A DNA stretch of 64,000 nt, from assembly GCA_027625915.1 (NCBI GenBank), contig JANTQA010000015.1, positions 10,259,001 through 10,323,000 of the forward strand, written 5' to 3'. Positions 10,390-20,907 of this stretch are shown here, one piece after another. The notes under the pieces are model-generated. The model had not been told where the DNA came from and searched no databases. It saw only the letters and a list, made by a program, of their open reading frames with translations. How positions within the stretch are numbered: the stretch's first letter is position 1; every line of letters begins with the position of its first letter. This stretch comes from Anaeramoeba flamelloides (taxonomy: Eukaryota; Metamonada; Anaeramoebidae). Made by a program: the position numbers and the translations under genes.

Positions 10390-13300
10390 TAATATTTTTT
10401 TTTGTTTTATTATTTTAAATTTCTAAATTTATGATTATGATCTTCTTCTTATTTTTTTATTGATTGTTTGAATTAAATTAATTTTCAAATAAAAATTCAA
10501 TAAAAATAATTTTCTTTTGTTTTCATTTATTCATTTTTAATATAATGAAATATTGATTTTTTTTCAAATATTTTTATCAAACAAAGCCAAAACAAAGAAT
10601 ACTATTTCAAAGATTAAAATAAAGGGGTTGTTTTTTTTGGAATCAAAAAAAAAGATTCAACCCAAAATAATTTAATAATTTAGAAAAAATTTTACTCATG
10701 TTCAGAAGTATTTAGTTTTCAATCAAATGAAAAATAAATAATAATAAAATCATACAAAAAATTCATAATAAAACGTTATTTCTGAAGAATAATTTTCAAA
10801 AAACATACTATTTTAAGAATCAAAACTAGAACTAGATAAATTAAATCAAAATAGGAATTAAAATTTATTTTTGAGAATTTTTTAGAAATTGAAAGTAATT
10901 TATTAATCAAAAAATTTTAAAATAAAAAGTTTTTCCATAAAGAATTAAAAAAAAAAACAAGTAAAGAAGAAATAATTGTGTATAAAATTTTAAAGATAAG
11001 ATGAATAATTAAATGATTTTGTTTTTTTATTTTCTTGAACGATTTTTTATTTTTATTTAGTATTTAATATATAAATTTCTCTTTAAATATAATATACTAG
11101 GATAAATCCTCACCCTCCAATTTTTTTTTTAATGAATGAATTTATTTCTTAAATTTATGATTTTTTACCATTCAATTTTACAGAAACTTGAGCATAAAAA
11201 AATGTATCATTTTAACCACTTGATGACAATTACTTTTTAAATTTTGAAATATAAATAAATATCTTGATATAAACTTTTTTAATATTCTTCCTTTAGTGGG
11301 CAAACCAAGGTAGAATTTTCTATCCAAAAAAAAAACGTCTTTCTCAATTAATGAAAAATTAGTTTTTTTGTAGGTGTGGGTACTATATTTTTTTCATGGT
11401 AACATAGAACTTTCAACAAAAAGGGTAAATTTATGAGTTTTTTATGTTTTTAAAACTTTAATAATTGTTTTTGAATATACTTCAAGGAGTCCATGCAAAT
11501 TTTTTTCTTTGTATTTTCATATTTAGAAAATTTGATAAAATAGGTCATAAACCCCAATTCAAAATTTTTAACACACCAAAATTCAATTTGTGAAGAAAAA
11601 AATTTATTTAATCAATTCAAGAAGATTTACCAAATTAGAACCATTCATTAATAGACTTGTTAACACTTTTTTATAAATTGCAATACTCACAAAACAATAA
11701 AGAAATAATTATCAATACAAATAAATCATGAATGTGTTAAAAATTTTGGAGAGAGTAAAACAAAAAAAACAATTAGTAAATTTGTTTAAATTCTATTAGG
11801 ATTATTGATCGATCCAATGGTCAGATACTACCAACTAATTTTATTTGAGTTCTTCTATTTGGAACAACTTAACTTTAACATAATATCAATTTTTGAAAAA
11901 AAATTTGATCGAACAAAACAAATTACGTAATTCAAACAATGAAATGAAAACAAAAACTAAAAGATGAAAAAATGATTTTCATATTTTACAAAAATCAAAA
12001 TTATTTCCAATTTCAATCGAATTGTATTATTGTGATTGTTTGGAACGTTTTAGCTGTGTGGAAAATTTTGAATTTTAGTTTACTTTTTAGAAATAATAAT
12101 ATTTTATAAATATATGCTTTATTATTTATCTCAATAAAAAAAAAAAATACTTACAATTAAACTATTTTTAAAAAATGCTGACTCAGTATATAATGTTAAT
12201 TGAAATTGGTTTGTAGATTTATTCCTTTTTTATCTGATAAAAAATTGAAATAATTTGAAAAGAATCATTTTTTCTCTTTTTAATTAAAGTATATATATAT
12301 ATATATATATATATATTTCAAATCTTTAACATTTAGTCGATTTTTATTTTTGAATAGTGATTTTTTTTTCTTTTCTTGAAAAAAGTAACTTTTTTACCTT
12401 TTTAATTTTTTTACTTTTCTTTAAACATTGAATTGTTACTAAAGAGAGAAAGTTCAAAGAAAAAAAAAAGATCTCAAAAATACAAATTAACATCAGAGAT
12501 TTGAGACTCTGTAATATCTTTTCCAATGAATACAATTATTAGAAAAAAAAATATTTTTTGGCCTTTTTTTCAATGAAATTTTATTAATAAATATTCCCTA
12601 AAACATTTTTTAAACATTACGAGTCGATTCTTTTTTTATTTTAATTTTTTTTTTCAATTTGTATGATATCAAGAATTTAATATTTAGAATCATCTAAAAA
12701 TAAATAATATATAAGATTTAATTGTTAGACGTTCTTAGTTTCTAAATAATAATAATATAATATATATAATTTATTATTTCATCAGAGTCACAATTTTTGA
12801 ATTGTTTTTACTTTACATTACATTATTTCGTATTTTTTTTTTCATTGGAACTCTAAAATTTTACTTATAAATATTAGTAAAAAAAATATTTTCATTTTTT
12901 TTTTTTATTTTTAGAGAATTTTTTAAACATTTGAACCAAAGAGAAATTTCAATAAAGCGGGGCACAGTTAATACTTTGATTTATTATCATCAACCAATTA
13001 TCTTGAGGCTGTGAGTACCAAAAGGATATGAATTTTCGATACAAAAACACTTCTTTTATGATATACAAATTGTTCACATGCTAGATGATGATATAAAAAA
13101 AATCTTTTTTTGGTTTGGTATTTTTTGTTAGACCCAATAACTCACTTTTCAAGACAGTAAAAAATCAACCAAAAGAAACATTTAACCTATTAGTTTTTTA
13201 ATAAATCCAATTATCAGAAACAAAGTCCTAATAACACAGTAAACTTTAATAATTTCCCGATAAATCAATACTACTCTTCAATAAAACTTTGTTGTAAGCA

Positions 13301-13551
13301 GATCCTTACGATGGAACCAAAAAGAAAAAAGAAAAAACAGATATTTTTTTGAAAGAATATTATTGCATTTTTTAATAAAAAGATCGAATATCGTATTTGC
13401 CTTTTCCAAAATGACAGGACACCATGTGTAATACAGTTAAAGATTTCGTTTTTCACATGCTTCCTTAAATTATTTGTACAAATTACAAAATTCTAACACC
13501 ACTCAAACTTATTTTTTCTCTTTTTTTTCAATAATTATTTTGATTTTTTAA
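10390..13551. other. Intergenic stretch with an AT microsatellite
   Basis: AT-rich DNA with no convincing gene. AATAAA at 10488-10493 could serve as the polyadenylation signal of the ankyrin gene, though such a word is common by chance here. A perfect (AT)n run occupies 12290-12316. Short open frames near 12344 and 13271 have no family features. Confidence 0.5.
12290..12316. repeat. (AT)n microsatellite
   Basis: Uninterrupted AT dinucleotide repeat of about 13 units, read directly. Confidence 0.9.
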
Positions 13552-14862
13552 ATGTCAAAAAACAAACCAAAAACGAGTGAACAAAAAAAAAAAAAAACTG
13601 ACAACCAAATTGATACAAGTGAAGGAAACCTCACACTAATTAAAAATTTTCTATTCAAAGAATTCTCGAACAACAAAAACGATCAAAAAGATCCTCTCTT
13701 CACTGAAGAGCAACGTCAAGAAATTAGTAACGATCGAAAAAGTATCCACAATTTTTTCCGTGTTCCTTACAACTTTGAAACATCCATTTTCTATGGGATC
13801 GTCTTGGTGTTAGATATTTTTTTTCACTATTTAGTAATTTTCCCGATGAAAACAATAATTTCAATTTTCAAAAAAATTATGAAACAAGGCGAATTAACTG
13901 TTGAACAAAAAGTCAACATTATCCTATTGACGATTTGGATTGTTGTAATCTTTGTTCTCAAGCACATTAATTTGTACTCAATGCTCTCGGGAATTCATAA
14001 ATCCCAAATCAAATTGATGTTCTTGTATAACGGACTGGAGGTGCTTGATGGTGTCTTTACAACATTCACACAGCAGACAATTGACTCCCTGTACGTGACC
14101 GTTTTAGAGTCAAGCAAAGCCAATGGAACAAAAAACATGCTCTCTGTTGCGATCGACTCTTTGATTGCCTTCTTTGTCATTTTGATACATACGACTATCC
14201 TCTTTACAAGCGTTGTCATGATCGGGATTAGTATGACTTCAAAGAAACTTTCGATGCTGCCTTTTCTGTTAAGCAATAACTGGATCGAATTTAAGCAATC
14301 CATTTTAAAGAAACAAAATTTAAAATCAATGAGGAATATTTTTAGAGACGATTGCTTCGAAAGGGTCAAATTATACATCTTTGCCTTCTCTGTCGTTGCA
14401 GAAGATCTTGCAAGCACAGAATTTGATATCGAGGTGGAACGTAAAAATACTTTGAAATGGCTGATCATCGCTGAGTTTATTGTGGATTGGGGGAAAAACG
14501 CCTTTGTTGTCAAAAACAATGATTACTCTCCAAAGATTTTTAAATCATTCAGAAACCGCCTGGCTGCCTTGGCTTGGATCTCTCATGAACAAGAGGATCA
14601 ATGCCAATACATCGATTTGATTCAAAGGAAAATGGGATTTGTAATGATCCCTTTAACTTTACTTTTCTTTAAGGTTTCAATTGGCAATATTTGGAAAAAT
14701 TTCCCAATCAAGGTTGCCTTTCTCATAACTTGTCTGCTGTACTTACTTTTCTTAATTTTTTATTTAGCAATTAAAATATTTAATTTACATTTAGCTCAGA
14801 AATATTATAAAATCTTCCAATCAGAGAAAGCTAATAAGAATGTGGAAAAAAAAAATGATTAA
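13552..14862 (+). CDS. TAPT1/Emp65-family ER membrane protein
   Basis: A 436-aa intronless gene that I place in the TAPT1 (metazoan), POD1 (plant) and Emp65 (yeast) family. Yeast Emp65 works with Slp1 in the ER to protect soluble proteins during folding, and vertebrate TAPT1 is tied to secretion and cilia. Conserved blocks visible here: 153-181 (IKLMFLYNGLEVLDGVF, with a Q-x-x-x-DSLY end), 239-254 (LLSNNWIEFKQSILKK, matching the family's NNF-E-K-SVFKK block), 264-284 (FRDDCFERV) and 305-323 (IAEFIVDWGKNAFV). Hydrophobic segments lie near 78-106, 121-138, 202-227, 363-380 and 386-411. The N-terminal 45 residues are Lys/Asn-rich and probably cytosolic. The start ATG follows a T-rich leader. The product is shorter than animal TAPT1 (about 560 aa), mainly through shorter termini. 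The family call is firm; the exact role is inferred from relatives. Confidence 0.85.
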   Translation: MSKNKPKTSEQKKKKTDNQIDTSEGNLTLIKNFLFKEFSNNKNDQKDPLFTEEQRQEISNDRKSIHNFFRVPYNFETSIFYGIVLVLDIFFHYLVIFPMKTIISIFKKIMKQGELTVEQKVNIILLTIWIVVIFVLKHINLYSMLSGIHKSQIKLMFLYNGLEVLDGVFTTFTQQTIDSLYVTVLESSKANGTKNMLSVAIDSLIAFFVILIHTTILFTSVVMIGISMTSKKLSMLPFLLSNNWIEFKQSILKKQNLKSMRNIFRDDCFERVKLYIFAFSVVAEDLASTEFDIEVERKNTLKWLIIAEFIVDWGKNAFVVKNNDYSPKIFKSFRNRLAALAWISHEQEDQCQYIDLIQRKMGFVMIPLTLLFFKVSIGNIWKNFPIKVAFLITCLLYLLFLIFYLAIKIFNLHLAQKYYKIFQSEKANKNVEKKND

Positions 14863-15128
14863 TTTTATTTAGAATAATAATTCATTGCAATTTGATTAAT
14901 CGATAAGAAAACATTTTTTTCATTTGATAAAAAGGAAAATGGTCGATAAATATTAAGAGGGGACGTTCTAAATGAATTATGAATATATACTACACATGAT
15001 ATCCTTTCCTTTTGGTGAAGGCGAATATGATATTCGTTACACTGATTAAAAATAAATTATTTTTACAAAAAAATTTTTTTTTTTTCTTTTTAAATTTTTG
15101 TTCCATTGCAAGGACCTGATTACCACAA

Positions 15129-15234
15129 AGTAAACTCTGTTTCAGCAAAAGGGGACCAAAATTTTTTTCAAATATCAATTATTTTATATAATTAACCTTT
15201 GAAGAAAAAATAAGAAATAAGGAGAATAAAACAC
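15129..15234 (+). repeat. 106-bp direct repeat, left copy
   Basis: Pairs with 17522-17628 in the same orientation. The best shared words are CAAATATCAATTATTTT and CCTTTGAAGAA, then AATAAGAAATAAG. The copies lie just outside either end of the candidate hAT-like element, about 23 bases from each border, so the element appears to sit between two older copies of one sequence. Confidence 0.7.
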
Positions 15235-15256
15235 TTCAAAGAATTGTTGATATATA

Positions 15257-17490
15257 CCTTAGCACCCCAAATAATCTAAAAACATTTCAAACGAAAATTT
15301 TAATTTGAAATGTTATCAAAGCATAATAAGGTATAGAATTAATAAATAATTATCTTAAAAAGAAAATTTTATAATTAAAAATTGTATAGTTACTTAAGGG
15401 ATTAGCGTCTACCAAGGAGAAGCCTAGGATCAAAGTATGTTGTTATTGGATAAATCACATTAGTGTTACATGGTTCAAATGTCTCTAAAAAATCAATTGC
15501 AAAGTAGTAATATTTGTTGATCTCATCAATTAAAAATGATCTATGTATTAGTAAAAAACCCGGCAAATTCAGAATAAAATCTGTATTTCGCCATAAATTT
15601 AAAGATTGAATTATCAATATTCAGACTACAAAGTCATAAAATATCTATCTTAAATTTAGGGCAAAATGTAGATTAGTTACTAAAAAATTCGTTTTTTTTT
15701 AAAAATTAAATAATTAACGAATAAAGTTTTTTTTCAAATTATTTCTGAAATCCTGTAAATATATTGATGCTATAATTAGACTTATAAAAAGCAAACAAAA
15801 CTAATCAGTTTTTGTACTTTTATGTTGATGATTATTGAGTTAATCTTTGAAATTCAAAAATAATAAAAATAGTTACTTTGGGAAGTTCTAAATCTAAATT
15901 ATTAAATACGAGAATACTGTATTTTGGGTTTCTATTTTTAGATTTGGAAAAGGAATTAAAAAAAATTTTTTCAAAATGAAATTTTTTAATTGTGATCATT
16001 AGTAAAAAATGTAATAATTTATTGTGCAATAAGATTTATAATAGATTTTTTAGAGCTATTCGAAACATGGTGCACGAATACCATTTACACCCAATTACAA
16101 CATACTTTGATTATAGAGAAATCTAGGGTGACGCTAATCCCTTAAAATAAAAAAATAACTTGAAAAAAAATTTTCAACATTGGGAATTTTTTTTTGGTTA
16201 TTGTGATTTTATTATTTTTCCAAATTTTGTCAAAATAAATTTTTTTTTTTTTTTGAAAAGTTTGTCTAGACATCAAAAACCTCTTAGTTTTAAAATTTAA
16301 AACACATCATACTTTACTGGAATTTTTTTTTGGGGCCTTTGCACCCCAAAATTGCCTAAAATACTTGATTAAATAATTTATTCATTATAAAAGTTATTAT
16401 AACATCACATAGAAAATTTGTTTTATCTACTGATTAACATTCAATATCAATATCTATATTAGATTCTAAATAATTTAAAAATAAAAAAAAATTAAAATTA
16501 AATTTGAAAAAAAAATATAATTTTTTTTCATTGCAAAATTTTACAATTTTTTCAACAAGATTTTTTTTCAATTTTAAATGATTTGGTCAATAGTTCGAGT
16601 CAGATTAATAATTGATTATTTTTTTTTTTTTTTACAATTTTTTAATTTTTGACTTTTTAAAATCTAGACATAAAATAAACAATATTGTTGAATTAGACAC
16701 CATACATCAGAACTTATTTAACAAGATCTGGATTAATTTATAAAGGAAAAATCCAAATATCGCAAATATATTATTCAAATTTTTACCAATAACAAAATGC
16801 AATAAAAAAAATTTGGTTTCGGTGATTATTTTATTATATTGAAATAATATTTAAGAGTTATTTTTTATTTTATTTTAAATTTAGGTATAAATATTTTATC
16901 GATTAAAAAGTAATTTATATTTGTTTTATTCCAATTTATTTAATTGAAATTATTTTGTAATATTTTTTTTTTTTTTTATTTTCAATTATTATCTATTACT
17001 TAAATAAAAGTTTTAGAAAATTAATCAAATTAAAAATTTTATTTTGGCCTAAAGAAATAAATTTCATTTTTCTCTTAATTGGATATTTGTTGAAATTTTA
17101 TCTAAAAAAAAAATTAAATTTCAAAGTAATTTATTTTTTTATTTATTTTTTTATCATAAAATTAGCAAAATTGTTTGGTGGTTATTATTAATAAATTAAT
17201 GTGTTGAGTTTTGAATTACTATTAATGTAATAAAATTTCTGATTTAAAAAAATAAAATAAAAATAAAAATCTTTAAAAAAATGTAAAAATGAATAATTAT
17301 TATTTTTTTTTCAATTTCAAAAAAAAAATCAATAACTTAACTACTTTATCTTTGAACTATTTTGACTTTTTATTATAATTAAAATCTGGATTAAAGACAA
17401 ATAAGAAAATTAATATATTAGTAGATCAATATCATTTTGATTCTAATTTAAAAAAATTGATGAAATTTAGGCAAATCCTGGGTGCTAAGG
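15257..17490. mobile_element. Candidate hAT-like non-autonomous element (nested)
   Basis: The left end reads CCTTAGCACCCC. The right end, reverse-complemented, reads CCTTAGCACCC. Both continue into a similar CTAAA-containing stretch. The flanking 8-mers are GATATATA (15249-15256) and GATATATG (17491-17498), a 7/8 match and the length expected of hAT target duplications. No transposase is visible. A further end-like copy, CCTTTGCACCCC, lies inside at 16336, and GGGGTGCTAA lies at about 17635, so several related ends are layered here. A TTAA-flanked element (15398-16141) is inserted within. Border choice is moderately secure; the superfamily is inference. Confidence 0.5.
15398..16141. mobile_element. 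744-bp TTAA-flanked piggyBac-like non-autonomous element
   Basis: Both ends are flanked by TTAA (15394-15397 and 16142-16145). The left end is GGGATTAGCGTC and the right end is its reverse complement, GACGCTAATCCC. Imperfect inverted repeat continues about 60 bases inward, including ATCAAAGTATGTTGT on the left and ACAACATACTTTGAT on the right. TTAA duplication is diagnostic of the piggyBac superfamily. The terminal GGGAxTAG resembles the shorter MITEs at 20140 and 52023, so all may use one transposase. No coding sequence for one is recognised inside. Confidence 0.75.
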
Positions 17491-17521
17491 GATATATGTA
17501 TATGTATGTTTGAATGTGTGG

Positions 17522-17628
17522 AGTTAAACTTTATTTCTGTCAAATATGCCCAACATTTTTTCCAAATATCAATTATTTTTTATAATTGACCTTTGAAGAA
17601 CAAATAAGAAATAAGCAGAATAATACAC
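17522..17628 (+). repeat. 106-bp direct repeat, right copy
   Basis: Same-orientation partner of 15129-15234, diverged by scattered substitutions. It is followed at about 17635 by GGGGTGCTAA, a word that also forms the end of the neighbouring candidate hAT-like element. Confidence 0.7.
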
Positions 17629-18154
17629 ATCGGGGTGCTAATGGAAATGTCATGAAAGAAAATTAATTAATTAATACATTTTCTTAAAAATTGAAAAACA
17701 CAAATTCTTAGGGCATCATTGAGAAAAACAACAATCTTCGTTTTGGCCTTCTACTGTTATTTGAATAATAAATAGGAAAAAATTTTCATTTCATTTTCCA
17801 TACTTTTCTTTTATAAACCAAGTCCGAAAACGAAAAAGGTTGGTATTTGTGGTTTCTATTTGAAAAAGGAAATGAAAATGAAGTGAAAATTTTCAAATTT
17901 ATTAGTCAAATATCAAGATCAAAGATCGAATAGAATTGCAATAGAAATCAATATGAATTCTCAACAATCATTTCCATTGTTTCAATAACCTTTGAATAAC
18001 ACATTTTTATCAAGTGATAATTGATCTTGCAATAAAAAATTTTTTTTGCAACTGAATAAGGTTTTAAAAAAAAATCGAAAAATGTACAAAAATGTGAAAA
18101 AATGATTTCAATTTTGAGAATTTCCAAAATAAAATTTTTATTCTAATATCTATG

Positions 18155-18670
18155 CAAACCCTTTAAACACATGTATTTAACCATTATAACTGAGCCAGTT
18201 TGACTGAAAAATAATTTATATGTATTTTGAAAGACCCTTATTGAATTAATGTTTGGAACCAAGAAAAAAGAAAATAAAGAAAAAAAAACAACCCCAACAA
18301 AATACTCAGATGAATTGCGGCTTTAGATTTAAAAATAGACTTTAAAGAAAAAAAGTTTGAAGTTTAAAGATTTATCAATAAAATTTAAAGATATTTTTCC
18401 CAATTCACCTTTTTCAATGGTTTTAATTGAATTTAATTTTTTTTCCCATATAATTCACAAAACAAGATTTCTCATTTCAGATAAAAGGACATATCTATTT
18501 TTAAAAATATTTATTTTTAATTTTTATTGTTTTATTTTAATGTGTTTTAAATATTCAGTTGGTTTTTTTTTGTATGGTTAAAGAGTTTTTTAACTTTTCG
18601 AACGATATTAAAATTAACTTGATTCGACTCTGAAAGCTTCTTGATATTTTATGTTACCTTTTAAAAAAAA
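18155..18670 (+). repeat. Dispersed repeat, copy 1 (partner at 54752-55930)
   Basis: Shares long, diverged similarity with 54752-54825 plus 55480-55930. Examples are AAACACATGTATTT against AAACACACGTATTT, ATGAATTGCGG in both, and ACAAAACAAGATTTCTCATTTC against ACAAAACGAGATTTCTCATTTC. The copies differ at perhaps a quarter of positions. Copy 2 carries about 650 extra bases in the middle. No coding capacity or clear ends were found. Confidence 0.7.
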
Positions 18671-20139
18671 GAGTTTAGATCACATATAAGACCATTTTTT
18701 GATTACATTAAATGTGTTCTACAGGCGTAGGCTTCAGGTAAAATCCATTTATACAATATATATAATCGAAACCCACAAAAATTAAGTAAGCAGATATAAT
18801 TTGGTATTGATAAGAAAAGTGATTTTTTAACCCCTCATCTTTACTGTAAATAGAGTAGTTTTTTTTTTAAAAAATAATTCTTTTCTGAGTGTTTTACGAT
18901 TTTATAATTTTCAAGAGATTTAAAACGAAATCCTACTTTTTATTGTTTTGGTAGATTCAAAAATAGAAATTAAACTATTTTCAAGATTTTAAATGCCAAA
19001 CTTCCAACTTTAATTGGGGAATGTGGATTCCTATTATTTTCTCAGGTTTTTAATGTACTCAAGTCATTTATGTTATTAATTGTTATTATTTCACAGTTTT
19101 TAAGTTTTTTTCATTTGCATTTTTTCACACCCCCTAAACTAAAAGTATGATTTGAAATGAACCCAAAAACTTGACAAAAAATAAAAAAATATAAAAATAA
19201 AAAATGAAACGAAACAAATGTAAAAATTCGATAAAACCTGATTATACAAGTCTTCCATGGTTTTATATCCCAAAATTGCACTACATGTAATATATATATT
19301 TATTATTGATGATAAGGATAGAATATAACATCTGGATTTTTTGAACTTTGTTGTGTTTTTATTATAAATCTTTTAACTTAATTGTGAATTGAAAAAATAT
19401 CATCAAATCTTTGAAGTGGGTTTTTTAAAAGTAGAATAATGAAATAATTTAATATTATTTAGGATCCATAATGAAAAAATAAAATTTATACATTATCACC
19501 TATTTTGAAATTATGATATTTAATTCAAATAATCAATAGTATATTTTCTTTTATTTTTTTTATTTTATTTCAAAGATATTTATTATCAATATCATTATAA
19601 TAAATTGATAGTTATCATCTTAAAATGGTAGTTAAATAACCAACATTTATGAAAAAAAAAAAAAAAGATAATAATCAAACAATACAGTTTAATAAGCCAA
19701 ACAATAATTAAATTTAGAAAAATTTATATTTCTGAATGTCTTAAATTATTAAAAAATTTATTAAAAGTCACAATTTAACTCGAATTTTGATAAAAAGTAT
19801 TATAAAAAGTAAAATTAATATTTTACTTTCTCTTCTATTCTTCAAAACACTAAGATTTTTAATGTTTAAAATTTGAAAATAAATTCTCTGAGAGCTGAGA
19901 TATTTTTTCAAATGAATTATTTTGAAAATTGATCATTCGGTTTTCAAAGTTGCTTCATTGAATTATTCAAGATTTTTAATATATTTGGGCTTTTTACTCA
20001 AGAAAAAAAGGAAAATTTTTTTCCTTGAGCTTTCCATAAGAATGCCCCATAGATTAAATAAAGTTCAATTATTTATTTTCAGTAAATTAGTTATTTTTGG
20101 TTACCTTTTAAACGTGCAAGATCTCATGATTTATTTTAA

Positions 20140-20307
20140 GGGACTAGTCTCTATTAATTTTTTTTTGACCAATTTCTAAATATGGGCTCATTATCTCGAA
20201 ATATGTTTAATATGAAAATAAATAGGAAATTAAATCGAAGTAATGGGCAAAAAATTTACTCAATCTCTATTAAATTTAGGTAAAAAAATTTAATAGAGAC
20301 TAGTCCC
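20140..20307. mobile_element. TTAA-flanked MITE (piggyBac-like), copy 1
   Basis: 168 bp with ends GGGACTAGTCTCTATTAA and its reverse complement, flanked by TTAA at 20136-20139 and 20308-20311. The interior matches the copy at 52023-52194 closely (shared GACCAATTTCTAAATA and GAAATATGTTTAATATGAAA). It is too short to code; it was probably moved in trans by a piggyBac-type transposase. Confidence 0.85.
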
Positions 20308-20667
20308 TTAATTCTTCAGATTTGTTTTTCTTAGAACTCTGAGTAAAATTTTCATTCTTTTATTTTTCCATCAGCAGGACCAAAACTAAAAAAATAAACA
20401 TTAGAATTTTTCTTAAACCACAAAGAGAGAAATACGTCTTATCCCCTCTTATTTTAAAAAAATTTCTTGCATTTTTACTGTTTTCTCAATTTAAAAAATT
20501 AGCTTATCTTTTTGTTTCGTTTGTCTTCATTTCTCTCAAGAAAACAAAAGCTTTAGGATTTTTTTGAGACAATTGAGTAATTAATAAAGAAAAAAAAATA
20601 CTAGTATTTGTGAAGAAATAGGACAAAAATTTTTACTATTTTTCCTCTTGGTTTCTTTTGTGAATAG

Positions 20668-20778
20668 GATTTAAAAGAAATCGGTTTTTATCTTGGTGAT
20701 CTCTTTGAAACTGAAGATGAACTAAAAATTTTTTCCCATTACTTTTACAAATCATTTAAACAATACTCCAATGACTAA
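20668..20778 (+). CDS. Orphan exon-like segment (possible last exon)
   Basis: An AG acceptor (TTTGTGAATAG) is followed by 36 codons and TAA. The translation begins DLKEIGFYLGDLFETEDELK and continues with an aromatic, Lys-rich stretch ending QYSND. Codon use and residue mix look like real coding sequence and stand out from surrounding A/T tracts. I found no in-phase upstream exon, and I do not recognise the family. It ends 129 bases before the cullin start and cannot splice into it because of the stop. It may be the end of a small spliced gene or a leftover exon. Confidence 0.3.
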   Translation, partial: DLKEIGFYLGDLFETEDELKIFSHYFYKSFKQYSND

Positions 20779-20907
20779 ATGTATTAAATATCAAACAAAT
20801 CCAAAGTCATCAATTAAACATGTTTCATGAATATTCAAGTCAATTATATAATTCAAATTTACCATTCATTTTTCTTTCTTTTTACTCTACTTCAATTTTT
20901 ACAAACT

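Larger units (their letters stand above)
14863..20667. other. Repeat-rich intergenic stretch between TAPT1-like and cullin genes
   Basis: Almost 5.8 kb without a complete gene. It contains a candidate hAT-like element (15257-17490) with a TTAA-flanked element nested inside it, a flanking direct repeat pair (15129-15234 and 17522-17628), a dispersed repeat (18155-18670) and a 168-bp TTAA MITE (20140-20307), all listed separately. The remainder is A/T tracts with nothing I can assign. Confidence 0.6.

Noticed and set aside
13995-14519. 174-codon minus-strand frame
   Set aside because: Antisense to the TAPT1-like gene, whose conserved family blocks show the + strand is the coding one.
14863-20667. 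LTR or LINE retrotransposon suggested by the flanking direct repeats
   Set aside because: The 106-bp repeats lack LTR ends, and no reverse transcriptase, integrase or endonuclease motif is present between them.
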